Shown here piece after piece: positions 22,769 to 34,764 of a stretch of DNA of 64,000 nt (the first letter of the stretch is position 1; each line of letters starts with the position of its first letter). The stretch comes from Colocasia esculenta (lineage: Eukaryota > Streptophyta > Magnoliopsida > Alismatales > Araceae). The translations under genes and the position numbers were made by a program. The notes beneath the pieces are model-generated. The model had not been told where the DNA came from. It saw only the letters and a list, made by a program, of their open reading frames with translations, and searched no databases. Where the stretch lies: assembly GCA_014218235.1 (NCBI GenBank), contig CM024761.1:93989648-94053647 (forward strand), in the 5' to 3' direction.

Positions 22769-25554
22769 TGTAACAACTGACTTCCACCCGGTACGGTTAT
22801 ACCAACCCACATCGGATGAGAGCAAGTCGCTACAGGGGTGAAAACCCCAACGATAGTCACATGGGCTGAGATATACACAAATAGAATGGAATATTGCAGC
22901 GAAAAATAAATAATTCTTATTCCATCAACTTTATAATCTACATACCACTGTCTATATAGTCCAAGAAAAGAAATAACATAAACCACAACATCCACATAGC
23001 CAGTTTCCAAGTACAATATAACCAAAGTTTGAATTACAAATACATCACATACTAGGAAATAACTATGAGTCTTCAATCTACTCTTCACGCTCTACATCGG
23101 ATCTTGCTAACTCCTCAGCTTCTAAATCTCCTGAAATGTTTCGCAAGGGTGAGCCTACATAATAGACTCAGCAAGCAACTTAAAAGTTCAAACCATGTAC
23201 ATACCAGACATGCTTTCTAACAATTTAACACTTTACTAGTTATCACATTATCATTAACTATTTGTAATTTAACAATTAAACTAACACATGCTCATACTAT
23301 AATATGGGAAAATAGAAACATGGAAGCTAATCTATTAAACAAAACTATATTAACACATCCATAACAAAATTCTAAACATGGTATCATTCACATGTTTTCA
23401 TTCTCATTTTTCACATAACACTAACACATGGCTTATATTCAATTTATAACATGATACTAAACACATGCTCATCAAGTAATTTCTAACTCATGGACATAAT
23501 TTACATATTCCTACACATGGTACTAAACATGATATCACAATTTCATAAATCACATTAACACATGCATTATTTTCTCATGACATGAACATATGCATTTTTA
23601 CCTTGGTTACACATGCGCTTACTCTCACTTATCATTCACTTTCACTTACACATAATTTCACATGGTTTTCACATAGTTTTCACTTTGCACATTCACATAT
23701 CACATGTCACATCACTTGCACTTACCACGCGCCACGTTCACATGTCACTTTACACATTGTTCATATATTCACTTTTACACTTGCCGAGACACAGCCGAAA
23801 CCACCACTAGAAAGATCACACAATCACATACATATACTTAATCGCCAGGCAAAATGATCAAGTCTTGGTTACTGCGCAGAACCGGGGGAAGCCCTCCCCA
23901 CCATTACCAATGGATCTTGTCCACCTCCAAGATTTCACACGACCCATTGCCCCGGGTATCACATAACACAATTGAGCCTTCCCGTAGGGGCACTACTACA
24001 GTATGGCTCCATGCAATCTATGGTGGCAGTGTCTCATTGGCACAACTTTTATCTTTCACATTATCATGTTATTCATGCACACATGTCACATATTCTCTCT
24101 CTTTCCATGCACATGCACACATATAACATGAAACATATAATAATCACTTCTGGATACTCATGTTAATCAAGAATAGTAATTAACAGAACCTAATCATGAT
24201 GCTAATCACATTTTTAAACATGTTTGGGACTTATTATTATTAAAACATGGTACTAAAAGCTTCAGAAATTCATAACTAATTGTACCATAATCAGAATATG
24301 CCCAAATTTAAACCATTGGGTAGATATACTTGACAGAACATATCTATAATTTTTCATAATTTTCAAAGTAGTACAACTATTTTTCATAATTAAAGTCAGA
24401 AATCAAGTTATTATTCATAAAAGTACTAATTATTCATGAACAGAAAAAAAACAAGATTATGAAGCCCTAAATCATGCTTACAATAGTCTAAAAATTTAAT
24501 GTATGGAGTTCTCCAAATTTTATAACATGCATACAACATAGGAATGAAATTATCGAGAGTTTACATACTTTTTCCTATAAACGATAATTCAAATAATTAC
24601 AATAATTAACAAAATTTAATCCAAGGTTACCCAAACTCATCATGATGATTAACTGGTCAAGACATAATGAAAAGAACTCAAAAACCATCATAGAATCTAC
24701 AAAACCATCATAAATTGCAAAATTATAAATTTCTAGACAAGATGAACTTGACTGCCAATTTGTTGCAGTCAAGTTCAAGTTAACGGCCAACTTGTTGCCC
24801 TCAACCTCCCAGACTGCAGAAAGTGCAGATTGAGGGTAAGAAAATGTGGCAAATGGCATCGAAACAATTTCCTAAAAAACTAGAAAAATAGGAAAACCTT
24901 AGGGGACAAGTCCAAGGAGAGAAACCCTAAGTTACTTGCCTCTATAAAATTCTCCATAGAAAGAATTTAGTCGACAAAGCCCTATTTTTCACCCAAAGAG
25001 GTATTCTTCAAATAGGATCAAATCCCCTATCTTGAGCACGATCTGGCCTCGATCTCCTCTTTAAGAGTCTTGCTGTTAGGATGTGGAAGGTTTGTCTTCA
25101 CAGCGTTGACCTCGAACCATCAGCAACTTGGCCGATCCACCCTCTCAAATTCCCTCTTTTTCTCTCCCCGAAACCCAAATACCCCAAGGTGAGAAAAGCC
25201 CTCTCTTTGGGGAGATGACCCACCTATATAGGCAATAGGAGTCATAGTCAGGCTAGGAGTTAAGAAACCTGCCCGTTGGGATGTTTCCCAATCCGACTCC
25301 CAGAGAAATAGGGAGTGTTTTTGATCTGGAATCATAAACGCATATGGAGAAATAAACGACCAACTTATTGTCGTTAACCATAAGTCAACGTCAATCGATG
25401 TTGGCGTTAAGATCTTTTGGGTCAGGCAGTAAACGGCACAAAGCTTGCCAGTGACTCACCCTTAACGTCAAGAGATGTTGACGTTAAGAAGAATTTCGGC
25501 ATAAATGTAAAATAAAATAACAGACACAATTACATAGAAAACCAGGGCCCTACA
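22769..25554 (-). repeat. solo LTR (2786 bp), chromovirus-like
   Basis: Runs from TGTAACAACTG to GGGCCCTACA with no PBS, PPT or coding region beside it. Flanks CCTAG and CGTAG agree at four of five bases, consistent with a decayed target duplication. Orientation follows from similarity to gypsy B (GCAGCGAAAAATAAAT near the left end; CTCACCC...TTTCAG on the minus strand). A TATATAGG box lies at 25223-25230 (minus). It splits the 5' LTR of element 2. Frames inside (23582-24166) are low-complexity His/Thr-rich and not genes. Confidence 0.75.
25350..25495. repeat. TTAACGTCAA/TTGACGTTAA inverted motif cluster
   Basis: Includes CTTAACGTCAAGAGATGTTG followed by ACGTTAAG, a hairpin at about 25460-25490, plus GTCGTTAAC and GTCAACGTCAATCG. 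It lies 60-205 bp from the transcriptional start side of the solo LTR. Confidence 0.7.
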
Positions 25555-26321
25555 CGTAGTGTGCATTCCAAGGTGGCATAGATCCTTAGTGCACACTAGT
25601 GTCTTCGTGCCTGATTACTGTTACATGTCAAAAGTTCTTGCTCGTGCGTGCTTGCTTGGTTGCTTGTGAAATGGCCATCATGTTACATGCTATCTTGCTC
25701 TTATTTATGAAGTTATCATCTTCCTAGATCATTGTTCACAATATCTTGAACAATTGAAAACAACCTTCATGCTAGACTGATCTTTACATCTCTTGATCAT
25801 ACTATCTTGCACGATACACTATTCACGTGTTATTGCTATCATTTTAATTGCATAGTACATATCATTTTCATACCTTCTAGTTTTTAAATTATTAAATACT
25901 TATATCATTTCTGGAAGATGTAAATCCTACTGGGCGAGTGCACTAATTACCTACATTCCAACCTTTCAGGAGAGCAGGATGGAAGACGTAGAGAACCAAG
26001 ACTACATTGGGGATGAACAAGAGTAAAGAGCAATCACATCGAAGTCTTGTTATGTTAGCGTCATAGTTCTATAGTTGAGTATGAGAGGAATAGAATAATT
26101 AAGTAGGTGTGAGGTGCTATGTAATTTTCCCTTTTTATTAGCTTATCTTGGAATGGATCATGTACTAGTCCTCATTATTGAAATGAAATGAAGAGTTGAT
26201 GTTTATGATTAGCGTAATTTAGTTGTGTTATATGTGATTGCTCGTTAGAGGCTTACTTACTGACTGTTCACGTCTTAATGATTAAATAAATTCTTCCACT
26301 GCCATGCTTTAGGACGTGACA
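25555..26321 (+). repeat. 5' LTR of element 2, right part
   Basis: Continues the LTR after the solo LTR and ends GGACGTGACA at 26321, just before a PBS. A branch-point-like CCTACTGGGC and an acceptor-like CCTTTCAG (AG at 25968-25969) match motifs in the other LTRs. No gene. Confidence 0.75.
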
Positions 26322-26327
26322 GTTTAG

Positions 26328-26340
26328 TGGTATCAGAGCC
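26328..26340 (+). promoter_or_regulatory. tRNA primer-binding site of element 2
   Basis: TGGTATCAGAGCC, a perfect Met-tRNA primer-binding consensus, 6 bp after the LTR. Confidence 0.92.
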
Positions 26341-26569
26341 TAAAAACAAACAAGAATCTTAAGTTCAAGGTTTAGGATATACCCAAACAACTTATGTCAT
26401 GAATGATTCCTATAAGCCACCCGTTGAGTATGGGTAGAGACTGGGAATGAACTAGTTTATGAACTAAGCACCCATACCCATCTATCTTTATGATATAATT
26501 AAGAGTGTTAATGGGTTGCTATCCTTTTCTTAGTAACTACATTAATTCCTTAGCAATTGCACGCAATCA

Positions 26570-26813
26570 ATGGCAAGCGATGCAGGAAACAGTTGCAGGA
26601 CTGACTCAAGCTTTGTAGAATGTGGTACAGCTAGCGCTCAAGCTGGATCCCGGAACGGAGTTGGCGATCTGCATCGCAGCTTTAGGAGTCTGAATCCCCC
26701 CTCGTTTCTTTGGGTCCTCCAATCCTGATGAGGCATAAAATTGGCAAGATGGGATGGAAAGGATTTTCCAAGTTATGTAGTGCACCAATCGAGAGAAGGT
26801 ATTACTAGCTACC
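26570..26813 (+). pseudogene. gag of element 2, part before copia 2
   Basis: The gag of this element aligns with that of element 3: an N-terminal VAGLTQAL-like helix, then AGSRNGVGDLHRSFRSLNPP, then ERIFQVM and REKVLLAT at the copia junction. Several frame changes and stops (TAG in the first helix) break it. The ATG at 26570 is the first in frame with part of it. It continues at 39676. Confidence 0.7.
26809..26813. repeat. target-site duplication CTACC, left of copia 2
   Basis: CTACC precedes the left LTR TG and recurs at 39671-39675. Confidence 0.95.
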
Positions 26814-28494
26814 TGAAGGATCGAAGTGAAGGTGTGGAAAAGATCTAGAAGGGGGGGATGAATAGATCTAAGCCACTTTTTACGGAAGCTTATACAATTT
26901 AAAAACACTTTTGAATCAGAGGCAATTTTATCAGTGAAAAACCACAGATCTGATGAGATTTAAGTGAGTTGGTAAAATAGATGTGAAACAAGTTGATTAA
27001 GTGAATATTAACCGATCCTATGCAAGCATCTAACGGATGAAATGATCAAACCACAATTAGACAAATGCACAAGGATTTTTAGGTGGTTCGGAAATCACCC
27101 AAGTGATTCCTACATCCACCCCTCACACCCCTTGAGGATTCACTAAAACAACTGGGTAACACACCCACTGGAGCCTGACAACTCCAACACTTGAGAGCTT
27201 ACAACTCACACAACTTCTAGAGCAAGACTACTCTAGAACAACTGAGCAAGACTGCTCAACACAATCTTGAGTTAGACAACTCAAACTGAGCACAACGGCT
27301 CACAACAACCTAAGCACAATGCTCACACAACTTGAGCACAATGCTCACAAAAGACTTGCTAGACACCAACTCAAGACATAGATCTTCTAGCAACAGATCT
27401 AGTCGAAAATGAGAGCACTAATGAGAGCTATGCAGAAGCACTTGCATAATCTCAAAAGATATCTCAGAAGAACAGAAGTACAATGAATTGTATTAAATAA
27501 CATCGTTCTTCAAGTGTACTCCCTTGCAGAAGCTTGGATTGGGAAGAGGCTTGCAATCTTGAAGTCCAAAACCGATGCTCTGCACTTTGGAATTGTTGGA
27601 TCTTCCTTGAGTTCTTCTCCAACGAAGGCTTCTACTGGATCTGCTTCCTTGGGATGCTTCAGAGGTTTCTGTAGGGATCACACTCCAATTCTCACACTTG
27701 AATTGGTGAGAATTGGTCTTCTGGAAGCACACGGAGAGCAGAGGAGGGAGACGACCTCTTGTAGCCGCCAGGAAACTTTCAGGAGGCTCTAAGAGTTGGT
27801 TGGGTCTCATCTGATGTGATGGGGGCCGATTAGGGACCTTTTATACCCAAAAGATTCCAAAGATACCCTTTGAGGCACACGATTCTAGGTTAATACCCCA
27901 TCGCCCTAGGCTGACACGTGGCAAACATCCATCTTAGGATGGAATCCTTCCGTAGTGTGTCGACCTGCCCTGGTGGTGGTGTCGACACACTGCTCAAATC
28001 TTGAAACAAGCTGTTCTGGGAACTGATCCAGTGTCGACCTGCTTTGGTATTGTGTCGACCTGCTATCCTGGTTCTGAAAACAGCTGTTCTGGGAGCAGGA
28101 TCCAGTGTCGACCTACCCTGAGAGTGCGTCGACCTGAGTAGTGTAAATCCTGGAATCTGAAACTCGTGTCGACCTGCTTCTGGACTAGTGTCGACACAGT
28201 CTAGGCAATTCTTCAGCTTTTTGCCTTTGAGACTGAGGTGTTGTGTCGACACCATTGAGGGGTGTGTCGACACTTCTTTTGCAAAAAGTGTTTGTACCTG
28301 AAAATTAAACACATATATCATTAGTTAAATGATTTATCATGAACATAAATGATAAGTGTGATTTGAAACATGATTTTTGAACATTGACTTCAGGTATGAT
28401 GTTTTTGACATGTTTCATTTAAATTGCTTTAAAATCACTTCTTGTCATCATCAAAATAGGAGGGAAATGATATGAATATACACTCAACCCAACA
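26814..28494 (-). repeat. 3' LTR of copia 2
   Basis: TG at 26814 and CA at 28494, abutting the PPT. Contains GAGCACAATGCTCACA-type short repeats near 27290-27350, one unit of which is missing from the other LTR, and the GTGTCGAC cluster. Confidence 0.95.
27955..28273. repeat. GTGTCGAC(AC/CTG) cluster, copia 2 3' LTR
   Basis: About ten copies of GTGTCGACAC or GTGTCGACCTG within 320 bp. Confidence 0.92.
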
Positions 28495-28510
28495 ATCTCC
28501 CCCTTTTTGA
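28495..28510 (-). promoter_or_regulatory. polypurine tract of copia 2
   Basis: The minus strand reads CAAAAAGGGGGAGAT next to the 3' LTR. Additional PPT-like tracts occur at 28887-28899, 31849-31860, 32345-32352, 32573-32580 and 32809-32818, a multiplicity typical of Sireviruses. Confidence 0.88.
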
Positions 28511-28921
28511 TGATGGCAACAATAAATCCATATTACAATGTGGTTTTGATGAAGTGTGATTTTAAGCAATTTTTGTTATTCACATTTTTATTTTCTTTTT
28601 GTTTAAACTTGTCAAAGACCTTTTGATATTTTTCAGTGACAGTTGATGATGTATTTGTGCAACACAATGTTACTTGAAATGAGAATTTTTGTACACAGAA
28701 GTCAAGCAACTTGACAAGTATTCAAACAATCACATTCACATAAAGATTTTCATTCACATTGAAGTCACAATTGAAGATTTCATTCAAGCTAAGCAGAAAA
28801 GCATTTCATTTCATTCATCAAGAGAACCATTACAATCATTCCAAAAGATTACAAAAGAACATTAACATTTCTCTTTCTTTCTTTCTTCTCCCCCTTTGAC
28901 ATCATCAAAAGAAAAATTACA

Positions 28922-30905
28922 TTAAGTAGAAGATGGAGGAGGAGGAGGAAGGGGAAGTAAGATGGTCTCAATGTCAGACATTCTTTTCTCCATAAAAGTC
29001 AAGTTGGACTTGATTTGATCTTGAATGGTTGTGAGTTTAGTGTGCAAGAAGTGTTCCACTCTATCTGAATTCTCTATCAAGGTAGCTTGAATTCTTGCTA
29101 GATCAGCTGCAATGGGTTGTGAAGATGAAGATGATCCAGCTGACCAACCAGGTCTTTGCATTATCTTGAATTCCTTGGTCAAATCAGATATCTGTGTATC
29201 AATGTGCTCATTGAAGTTCCTCATGCTTTCCAAATCATCCACAAAATGAGCAAAGGACAGTCTTGTGCTGGTGATCTCATGTAATGTCTGCTTGGTGTTG
29301 AAGACATCAGCTTAGGAATTTGCCAAAATTCCCTTGAGAACTATCTCCAATTTTTGCTGGTGCTCCTTAAGCTGTAGTGAGGCATCTGCCATGGTACCAA
29401 TCAGTCTGTTGAATCTTTGAGCTGCATAGTCTGAGGCAGCTTTTTGTTCTATGAATTTGGCAGATACAGTGTTCTCCAATCTTTGAATCCTCAACTTAAA
29501 TGTTTCTGACATGGTTTGGATGGAAGAGTTCAAGGTTTCAAACTTATTATTCAGGAAGGAGATCAATTCTGGTGGAACAGGAGGCCCACCAGAAGATGTG
29601 GATGCTTGAAAATTGGGTTGAGGAGAGAAATGGGGAAACTGAGGTGAGAGTGGGGCATGAAAAGGAATGTCACCTTCAGTTGAAATTTGAGGTTGTTCCT
29701 CATTCAAAGGAGGTTGATCCTCTTGACTTTGGGGCTGGTCCCCTTCAGCTGGAGGCTGTTCCTCTTGAGCTTGGGGCTGGTCCCCTTGATCTTGAGGTGG
29801 TTCCTCCTGAGCTTGGGGCTGTTCCCCTTGATCATGAGGCTGTTCCTCCTGAGCTTGGGGGGCCTCAACCACAACTGGCCCTCTGCTAACTTGATTTCCC
29901 TCTAGTCTAAATCCCATAAATTTTTGAATATTCTTAAAGGTGTAGATGTTGGGTTTAGGAATAGATTGGGATTTCTCATTCTCCAAGGGCACACCAAAAT
30001 GCTGGAAGACTGAGGTCAGATGTGCAGCATATGGTAGAGATCTTTTGAGGTCCTTCCTTGTTGTTTCAGATATGATTTGATACATAATGACATGAAGATT
30101 GATTTTGATATCTTTGACCATGCAATACAGAACAAACCTCTGAATATCTGTCAACCTGTCCCTTCCACCACCTTGAGGAGTGATAATGGTGGTCAATATG
30201 TGGTGGAGGACTCTCAACACAGGGGGAAAGGAATTTGTGTTGAATCTTGTAACATGGGTTTGTTTGGGATCAGATGCATCAGAAGGTAGGCCTGTCATGA
30301 TGGAATAGCTTCATGAAGATCAAATTCAAATTGATGATAATCTGCCCCTTCATCTGGTACTTTGAAAATAGTGGCAGCTATATCAGTTGGCATATCAATT
30401 GCTATTCCCTTAACCTTTGATTCATACCCTTCATCTGTGCATGTCAGGTTCTTGTAGAATTCCCTAACAAGTCTTGGATAAGAAATTTGAAACTCAGAAA
30501 TGAATGGTAACCAAGACTGAAAGGAAAAATAGGTCTGAATTTCTGGAAATGTGTCTGCTAGCTGAACATCTGATAAGTCCACTATCTTGGGCTTTAGAAT
30601 GAGCTTGGCTTCACTAGAGGTGTCTTGAGGCTTGGAGGACTCAGACGAAGATGAAGATGATGACTCTGAAGAGTCTCCAGAAGGAGAGCCCTGATTCTCT
30701 GTTCTAGAAACCCTACCTCTGCCTGAAGAAGATGGTCTACCGCTCTTTGCTGCTCTTTGAGGTGCTGAAGAGGATCCTGGTTCTCGGCAGGATCATTCCT
30801 TCTTTTAGATCTTCTTTCGGATTGGGCAACGGCAATGTCTGCCGGAATCGGCCTTGAAGAGGCCCTGGACCTTGCGCCACGGCGGGGACCCAACTTCCTG
30901 ACCAT
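28922..30905 (-). pseudogene. sense 3' ORF of copia 2 ('env-like' position; plant transposon protein domain)
   Basis: Starts MVRKLGPRRGARSRASS at 30905 with a basic N-terminus, shifts frame into 30295-30582 (SFQSWLPFISEFQISYPRLVREFY, VPDEGADYHQF), then 29312-30298 (FPPVLRVLHHILTTIITPQ, RFVLYCMVKD, FQHFGVPLENE). A Gln/Pro/Glu repeat region (about residues 150-215 of that frame) and a coiled-coil end follow. A last frame at 28922-29242 is also helical with a proline-rich tail. Same gene as 11897-13051 in copia 1. Two or more frameshifts break it. The proline-rich plus coiled-coil layout recalls Sirevirus 3' ORFs; I see no membrane segment. Role unknown. Confidence 0.7.
29690..29870 (-). repeat. 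coding minisatellite in the copia 2 3' ORF
   Basis: About six imperfect units of roughly 30 bp (GCTGTTCCTCCTGAGCTTGG type) encode QAQEEQP/QDQGDQP repeats. Copia 1 lacks the expansion at the same place. Confidence 0.8.
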
Positions 30906-31134
30906 GGTGCAAGGAAGGAATGGAATTCGTAGAGGATGGAAGAGTGGAGAGGTGATGGAAAGAAGGATGAGATTTAGAGAGAAATGGTGAAGATTTCTTG
31001 CCGGAAATGATGAGAATGTGGCCGTCGGGGTCGACCTGATGCCTAAAAGGGGTGCAGTGGTGCACTGCCCCGCAGGAACAAAAAGGGCTTATCATGAACC
31101 CGAACGGTTTGAAAAACAATCAGGCAAGGGGTTA

Positions 31135-31210
31135 GTGTCGACACAGGATGAAGGTAGTGTCGACCTGACCTAGGAAGTGTGTCGACACGAGATAGAATGG
31201 TGTCGACCTA
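31135..31210. repeat. GTGTCGAC cluster upstream of the 3' ORF, copia 2
   Basis: GTGTCGACAC at 31135, GTGTCGACCTG at 31155, GTGTCGACAC near 31177 and GTGTCGACCTA near 31200, in the same relative position as 13325-13355 in copia 1. Confidence 0.9.
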
Positions 31211-31738
31211 ACCTTTGAAGAAAGTTTGAATTTTTGTGAGAGGAAAAATTTGAGAAATTTAGGGACATCTTTAGAATGATAAACAATGAGGGGAATTATC
31301 ATTTCAAGGATTTTTAAGAGGCTTAAAAATTCATTTGTTATATTTTGCAAAAATTCATCACAATTCAAGTTTTCAAACAATTTCCAACAGGATATTAGCA
31401 TTCTAAGACTTGAATCAACAAAATGAGAAATTGAGGGATATAATATATCTAACAATCAACTATAAACTACCATATTTCTCAACTTCAAAGAATTAAAGAT
31501 GTCATCTAGACTAAATACAATTGTGTTGAAAATAAAACACAATCTCGAAGAACAACTGGATGAGGAATGAAGATGATTCTTTCTAGACACATCTCCAATA
31601 ATGTTCACATTTTGTTCTTTTAACAAACTGTCAAATGATATAAATCTCTTTCACTCAAGTACTAGTGTTTTTTACACACCATAGTCCCTGGATACTTAAG
31701 ATTTAGTCATTGTCAAGTTTCAAAGGGGTAAATGATGG

Positions 31739-31793
31739 CCTTTTGACATGAAAATATACGTTTTGTAGACGCCAATATTTCCAGTTACTCAGT
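31739..31793. repeat. 53-bp motif CTTTTGAC...GTTACTCAGT, copia 2 copy
   Basis: Same end blocks and spacing as in copia 1 and lying upstream of the 3' ORF in both. Confidence 0.75.
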
Positions 31794-32340
31794 CATCATC
31801 AAAAAACATAGCACATTTTGCTTTTGTTTTGAATTTATTTTTATTTTGATCCCCCTTTGAACAGAGTTAGCAATAGTGCCTCATGACATACATGGCACTT
31901 CATTCATTGTGAAGGTGTGCAGTTTCTCAGCACAAGTGCCATTGCTCTGTTGGATTTTAAAAATTTTGGAGAGTTTGTGAGATAGAAATCAAATACATCC
32001 AATCATCAGTTGCAAACAGGGAAATGTTTTAAATTCAAGACACAAGTTGATGTTTAGTCTAGGAAGAGATATGAATTTCTGTGGGTTAAGAGATATAGTT
32101 GAAACTTGATTAGTAAAAAAAAAAATAATAGATTACTCAATGGTTCATTTTGAGACTTTAGACTTCGAAATGATGACATCATGCAAGGAATTGATGAGAT
32201 TCAAGAAAATTTTTGAATTTTGCAAAGTCATGACTTGTGAATTTTCTAGCTCCTCCTGAGATGATGATTTCAATCACTTTTCATCAAAATAAAGATATGT
32301 AAATTTTGGAAATTAGAAACGTTTTCTTCTTAGACAACAA

Positions 32341-32790
32341 AGACTCCCCCTCAACAATTGCATATCCATTTCTTGGTACTTGGCGGAGTCATATACTCAC
32401 GCATAATGAAAGGTTTCCAGACAAGCCTAACTTGTCCTTCTCCAAACACTATTTGATATACCAAGAAATTTCAATACAATAAGAGTTGAAGAATTCATTA
32501 TCAAAAAGAAATGGAAGTGAAAATAAGCAAGATTTTGAAATCAGAAAAAATATCCTCTTGAACAATAGAAGCTCCCCCTCAACAATTGCATATCCATTTC
32601 TTAGTACTTGGCGGAAACATATACTCTCGCATAGTGAAAGTGTCCAGACAGGCATAACTTGTCCTTCTCCAAATCACCATTTGATATACAAAGAAATTTC
32701 AACACAATAAGAGTTGGAGAATTTATTGTAAAAAGGGAATAGAATTGAAATTGAGAGAGATATGAACAATGTAACTCAAGGAAGCAAAGA
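32341..32790. repeat. tandem duplication, period 228 bp
   Basis: CTCCCCCTCAACAATTGCAT through CACAATAAGAGTTGGAGAAT occurs twice (first copy from 32345, second from 32573). Each unit holds a PPT-like tract, TACTTGGCGG, CTCACGCATA-type sequence and an ACAAG...CTTGT inverted pair. A single related unit lies at about 14905-15000 in copia 1. Confidence 0.85.
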
Positions 32791-33000
32791 ATTATGAGAT
32801 GCAAAGAACTCCCCCTTAGACAATGCATAACACTCAACCCAAACCTTGAGAGAGATCAAGAAGGTGGACATTTACAAAGACCAAGTTCTCTCCTTAAAGA
32901 TGAAAATCTATTTTCAGAAGGGGTTTAGTGAATATGTCTGCAATTTGTTTTTCAGTTTCAATGAAGTGGAGTTCAAAGGATTTCTTGGCAACCTCATCTC

Positions 33001-34764
33001 TCAAGAAATGATGCCTAATTTCAATGTGTTTGTTCTGGAGTGCTGAATGGGGTTTTTAGACAAATTTATGGCACTAGTGTTATCACATAGGATGGGTACA
33101 CACCCTAAATCTTGGTTGTAATCAAGAAGTTGATGTTTCACCCAGAGAATCTGAGTTCCACATCTACCTGCTGCAACATATTCAGCTTCTGCAGTTGACA
33201 GAGCAAATGAATGTTGCTTCTTAGAAGCCCAAGAGATAAGGCACCCACCTAGAAATAGACACAAGCCACTTGTGCTTTTTCTATCTAATTTACACCCAGC
33301 ATAATCAGCATCACAATAGGCAAACAGATCTAACTTGCAACCAGCAGGATACCAAATGCCTAAGTCACATGTTCCAACAAGATATTTGAAGATTCGTTTA
33401 ACAGCAAGCATGTGACTTTCTTTAGGATTAGATTGGAATCTAGCACATAAACACACACAAAACTGAATATCAGGTCTAGAAGTTGTAAGATAGAGCAGAG
33501 AGCCAATCATACCTCTGTAGGTCTTTCGATCTACTGACTTACCAGATGGATCTTCTTCTAGTTTAGCATTAATTGCAATTGGTGTGCTTGAGTGCTTGAG
33601 GTTCTGAAAGTCAAATCTCTTTAATAGCTCCTTGACATATTTGGTTTGACTGATGAAGATTCCTTCATGTGTTTGGTTAACCTGCAATCCCAAAAAGAAT
33701 GTTAAATATCCCATTAAGCTCATTTCAAATTCATTCTTCATTTGATTTGAAAATTCAGTGCAAAGACCTTTATTGGTTGATCCAAATATTATGTCATCAA
33801 CATAAATTTGGACTACAATTATTCGATTTTTAACTGTTTTTGTGAACAATGTTTGATCAACATTACCTGTAGAATATCATTTTTCAAGTAAAAAGGAACT
33901 CAACCGGTCATACCAAGCTCTTGGAGCTTGCTTAAGACCATAGAGAGCCTTATTAAGCTTGAAAACATGGTTAGGATATTTTTCATTTTCATATCCAGGA
34001 GGTTGTTCAACAAAAACATTTTCCTTTATATATCCATTTAAGAATGCACTTTTGACATCCATTGGATAGACTTTGAATTTCATGGAGGATGCAAAAGCAA
34101 GGAAAATTCTGACAGCTTCTAGTCTAGCTACAGGGGCATATGATTCTTCAAAGTCAATTCCAAATTCTTGGTTATACCCCTTTGCAACTAGTCTAGCTTT
34201 GTTTCTTATTACTTGACCAGTTTCATTTAACTTATTTCTGAAAACCCATCTAGTACCAATCACTGCTTGGTCACTAGGTCTAGGTACTAATTCCCATACT
34301 TGATTTCTTTCGAATTGATGAAGCTTATCATGCATGGCATTAATCCAATCAGAACTGGATAAGGCTTCATCAATTGACTTGGGTTCAATTTGGGAAATTA
34401 GAGCTAGTGGGTCTTCTTCAATATTTTGCAAGAAGGATGATCTGGTCCTTACTCTATCATTCAAATTGCCAACTACACTGTCTAATGGGTGATCTCTCAG
34501 ATATCGAGGTTCAGAAATTACCTGTTGAGAAGTACCCACTTCTGGAGCAATGTTACCTGACCCACTTGAAGATGGTGAGTTGTTGTTCAGGTTCTCTTCA
34601 TTATTGACAAGCTCCTCAACAGTTGGTGAAGAATCCACAATGAGGTCATCCTCTTCATTGTCTTGTCTTTCCCTGCAAGATTTAGAATCATTAGTGGAAA
34701 AGGAATTTTCATCAAAAATAACATGTGGAGATTCTTCAACAGTTTTGGTTTTTAGAATGTACAT
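33001..34764 (-). pseudogene. copia 2 reverse transcriptase and RNase H
   Basis: RT (33877-34764 then 33001-33849) is open except for one TGA at 33877-33879 in the same frame. It includes ALSSSDWINAMHDKLHQFERNQ-type start, GTRWVFRNKL, KARLVAKGYNQEFGIDF, LYGLKQAPRAWYDRL and the catalytic YVDDIIFGST. RNase H follows (GMIGSLLYLTTSRPDIQF, CDADYAGCKLDRKST, ALSTAEAEYVAAG, CDNTSAINLSKNPIQHSRT). A frameshift near 33040 spoils the last residues. The Met at 34764 is only the first codon after the integrase deletion junction, not a true start. Confidence 0.9.

Larger units (their letters stand above)
30906..33000. other. non-coding region between the 3' ORF and RNase H of copia 2
   Basis: No supported gene. 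Contains GTGTCGAC copies (31135-31210), the 53-bp motif (31739-31793), a 228-bp-period tandem duplication (about 32341-32790), and several PPT-like tracts. The last two have counterparts in copia 1. Confidence 0.75.

Noticed and set aside
23582..24166. His/Thr-rich frames in the solo LTR
   Set aside because: They arise from CACAT-like low-complexity DNA in overlapping frames; no start context or domain.
27955..28273. Evenly spaced palindromes resembling a CRISPR array
   Set aside because: Repeats are 10-bp palindromes with uneven 10-60 bp spacing inside a eukaryotic LTR, and repeat length is far too short.
29500..29905. Leu-rich frames opposite the 3' ORF of copia 2
   Set aside because: Antisense reading of the Gln/Pro/Glu-coding minisatellite.
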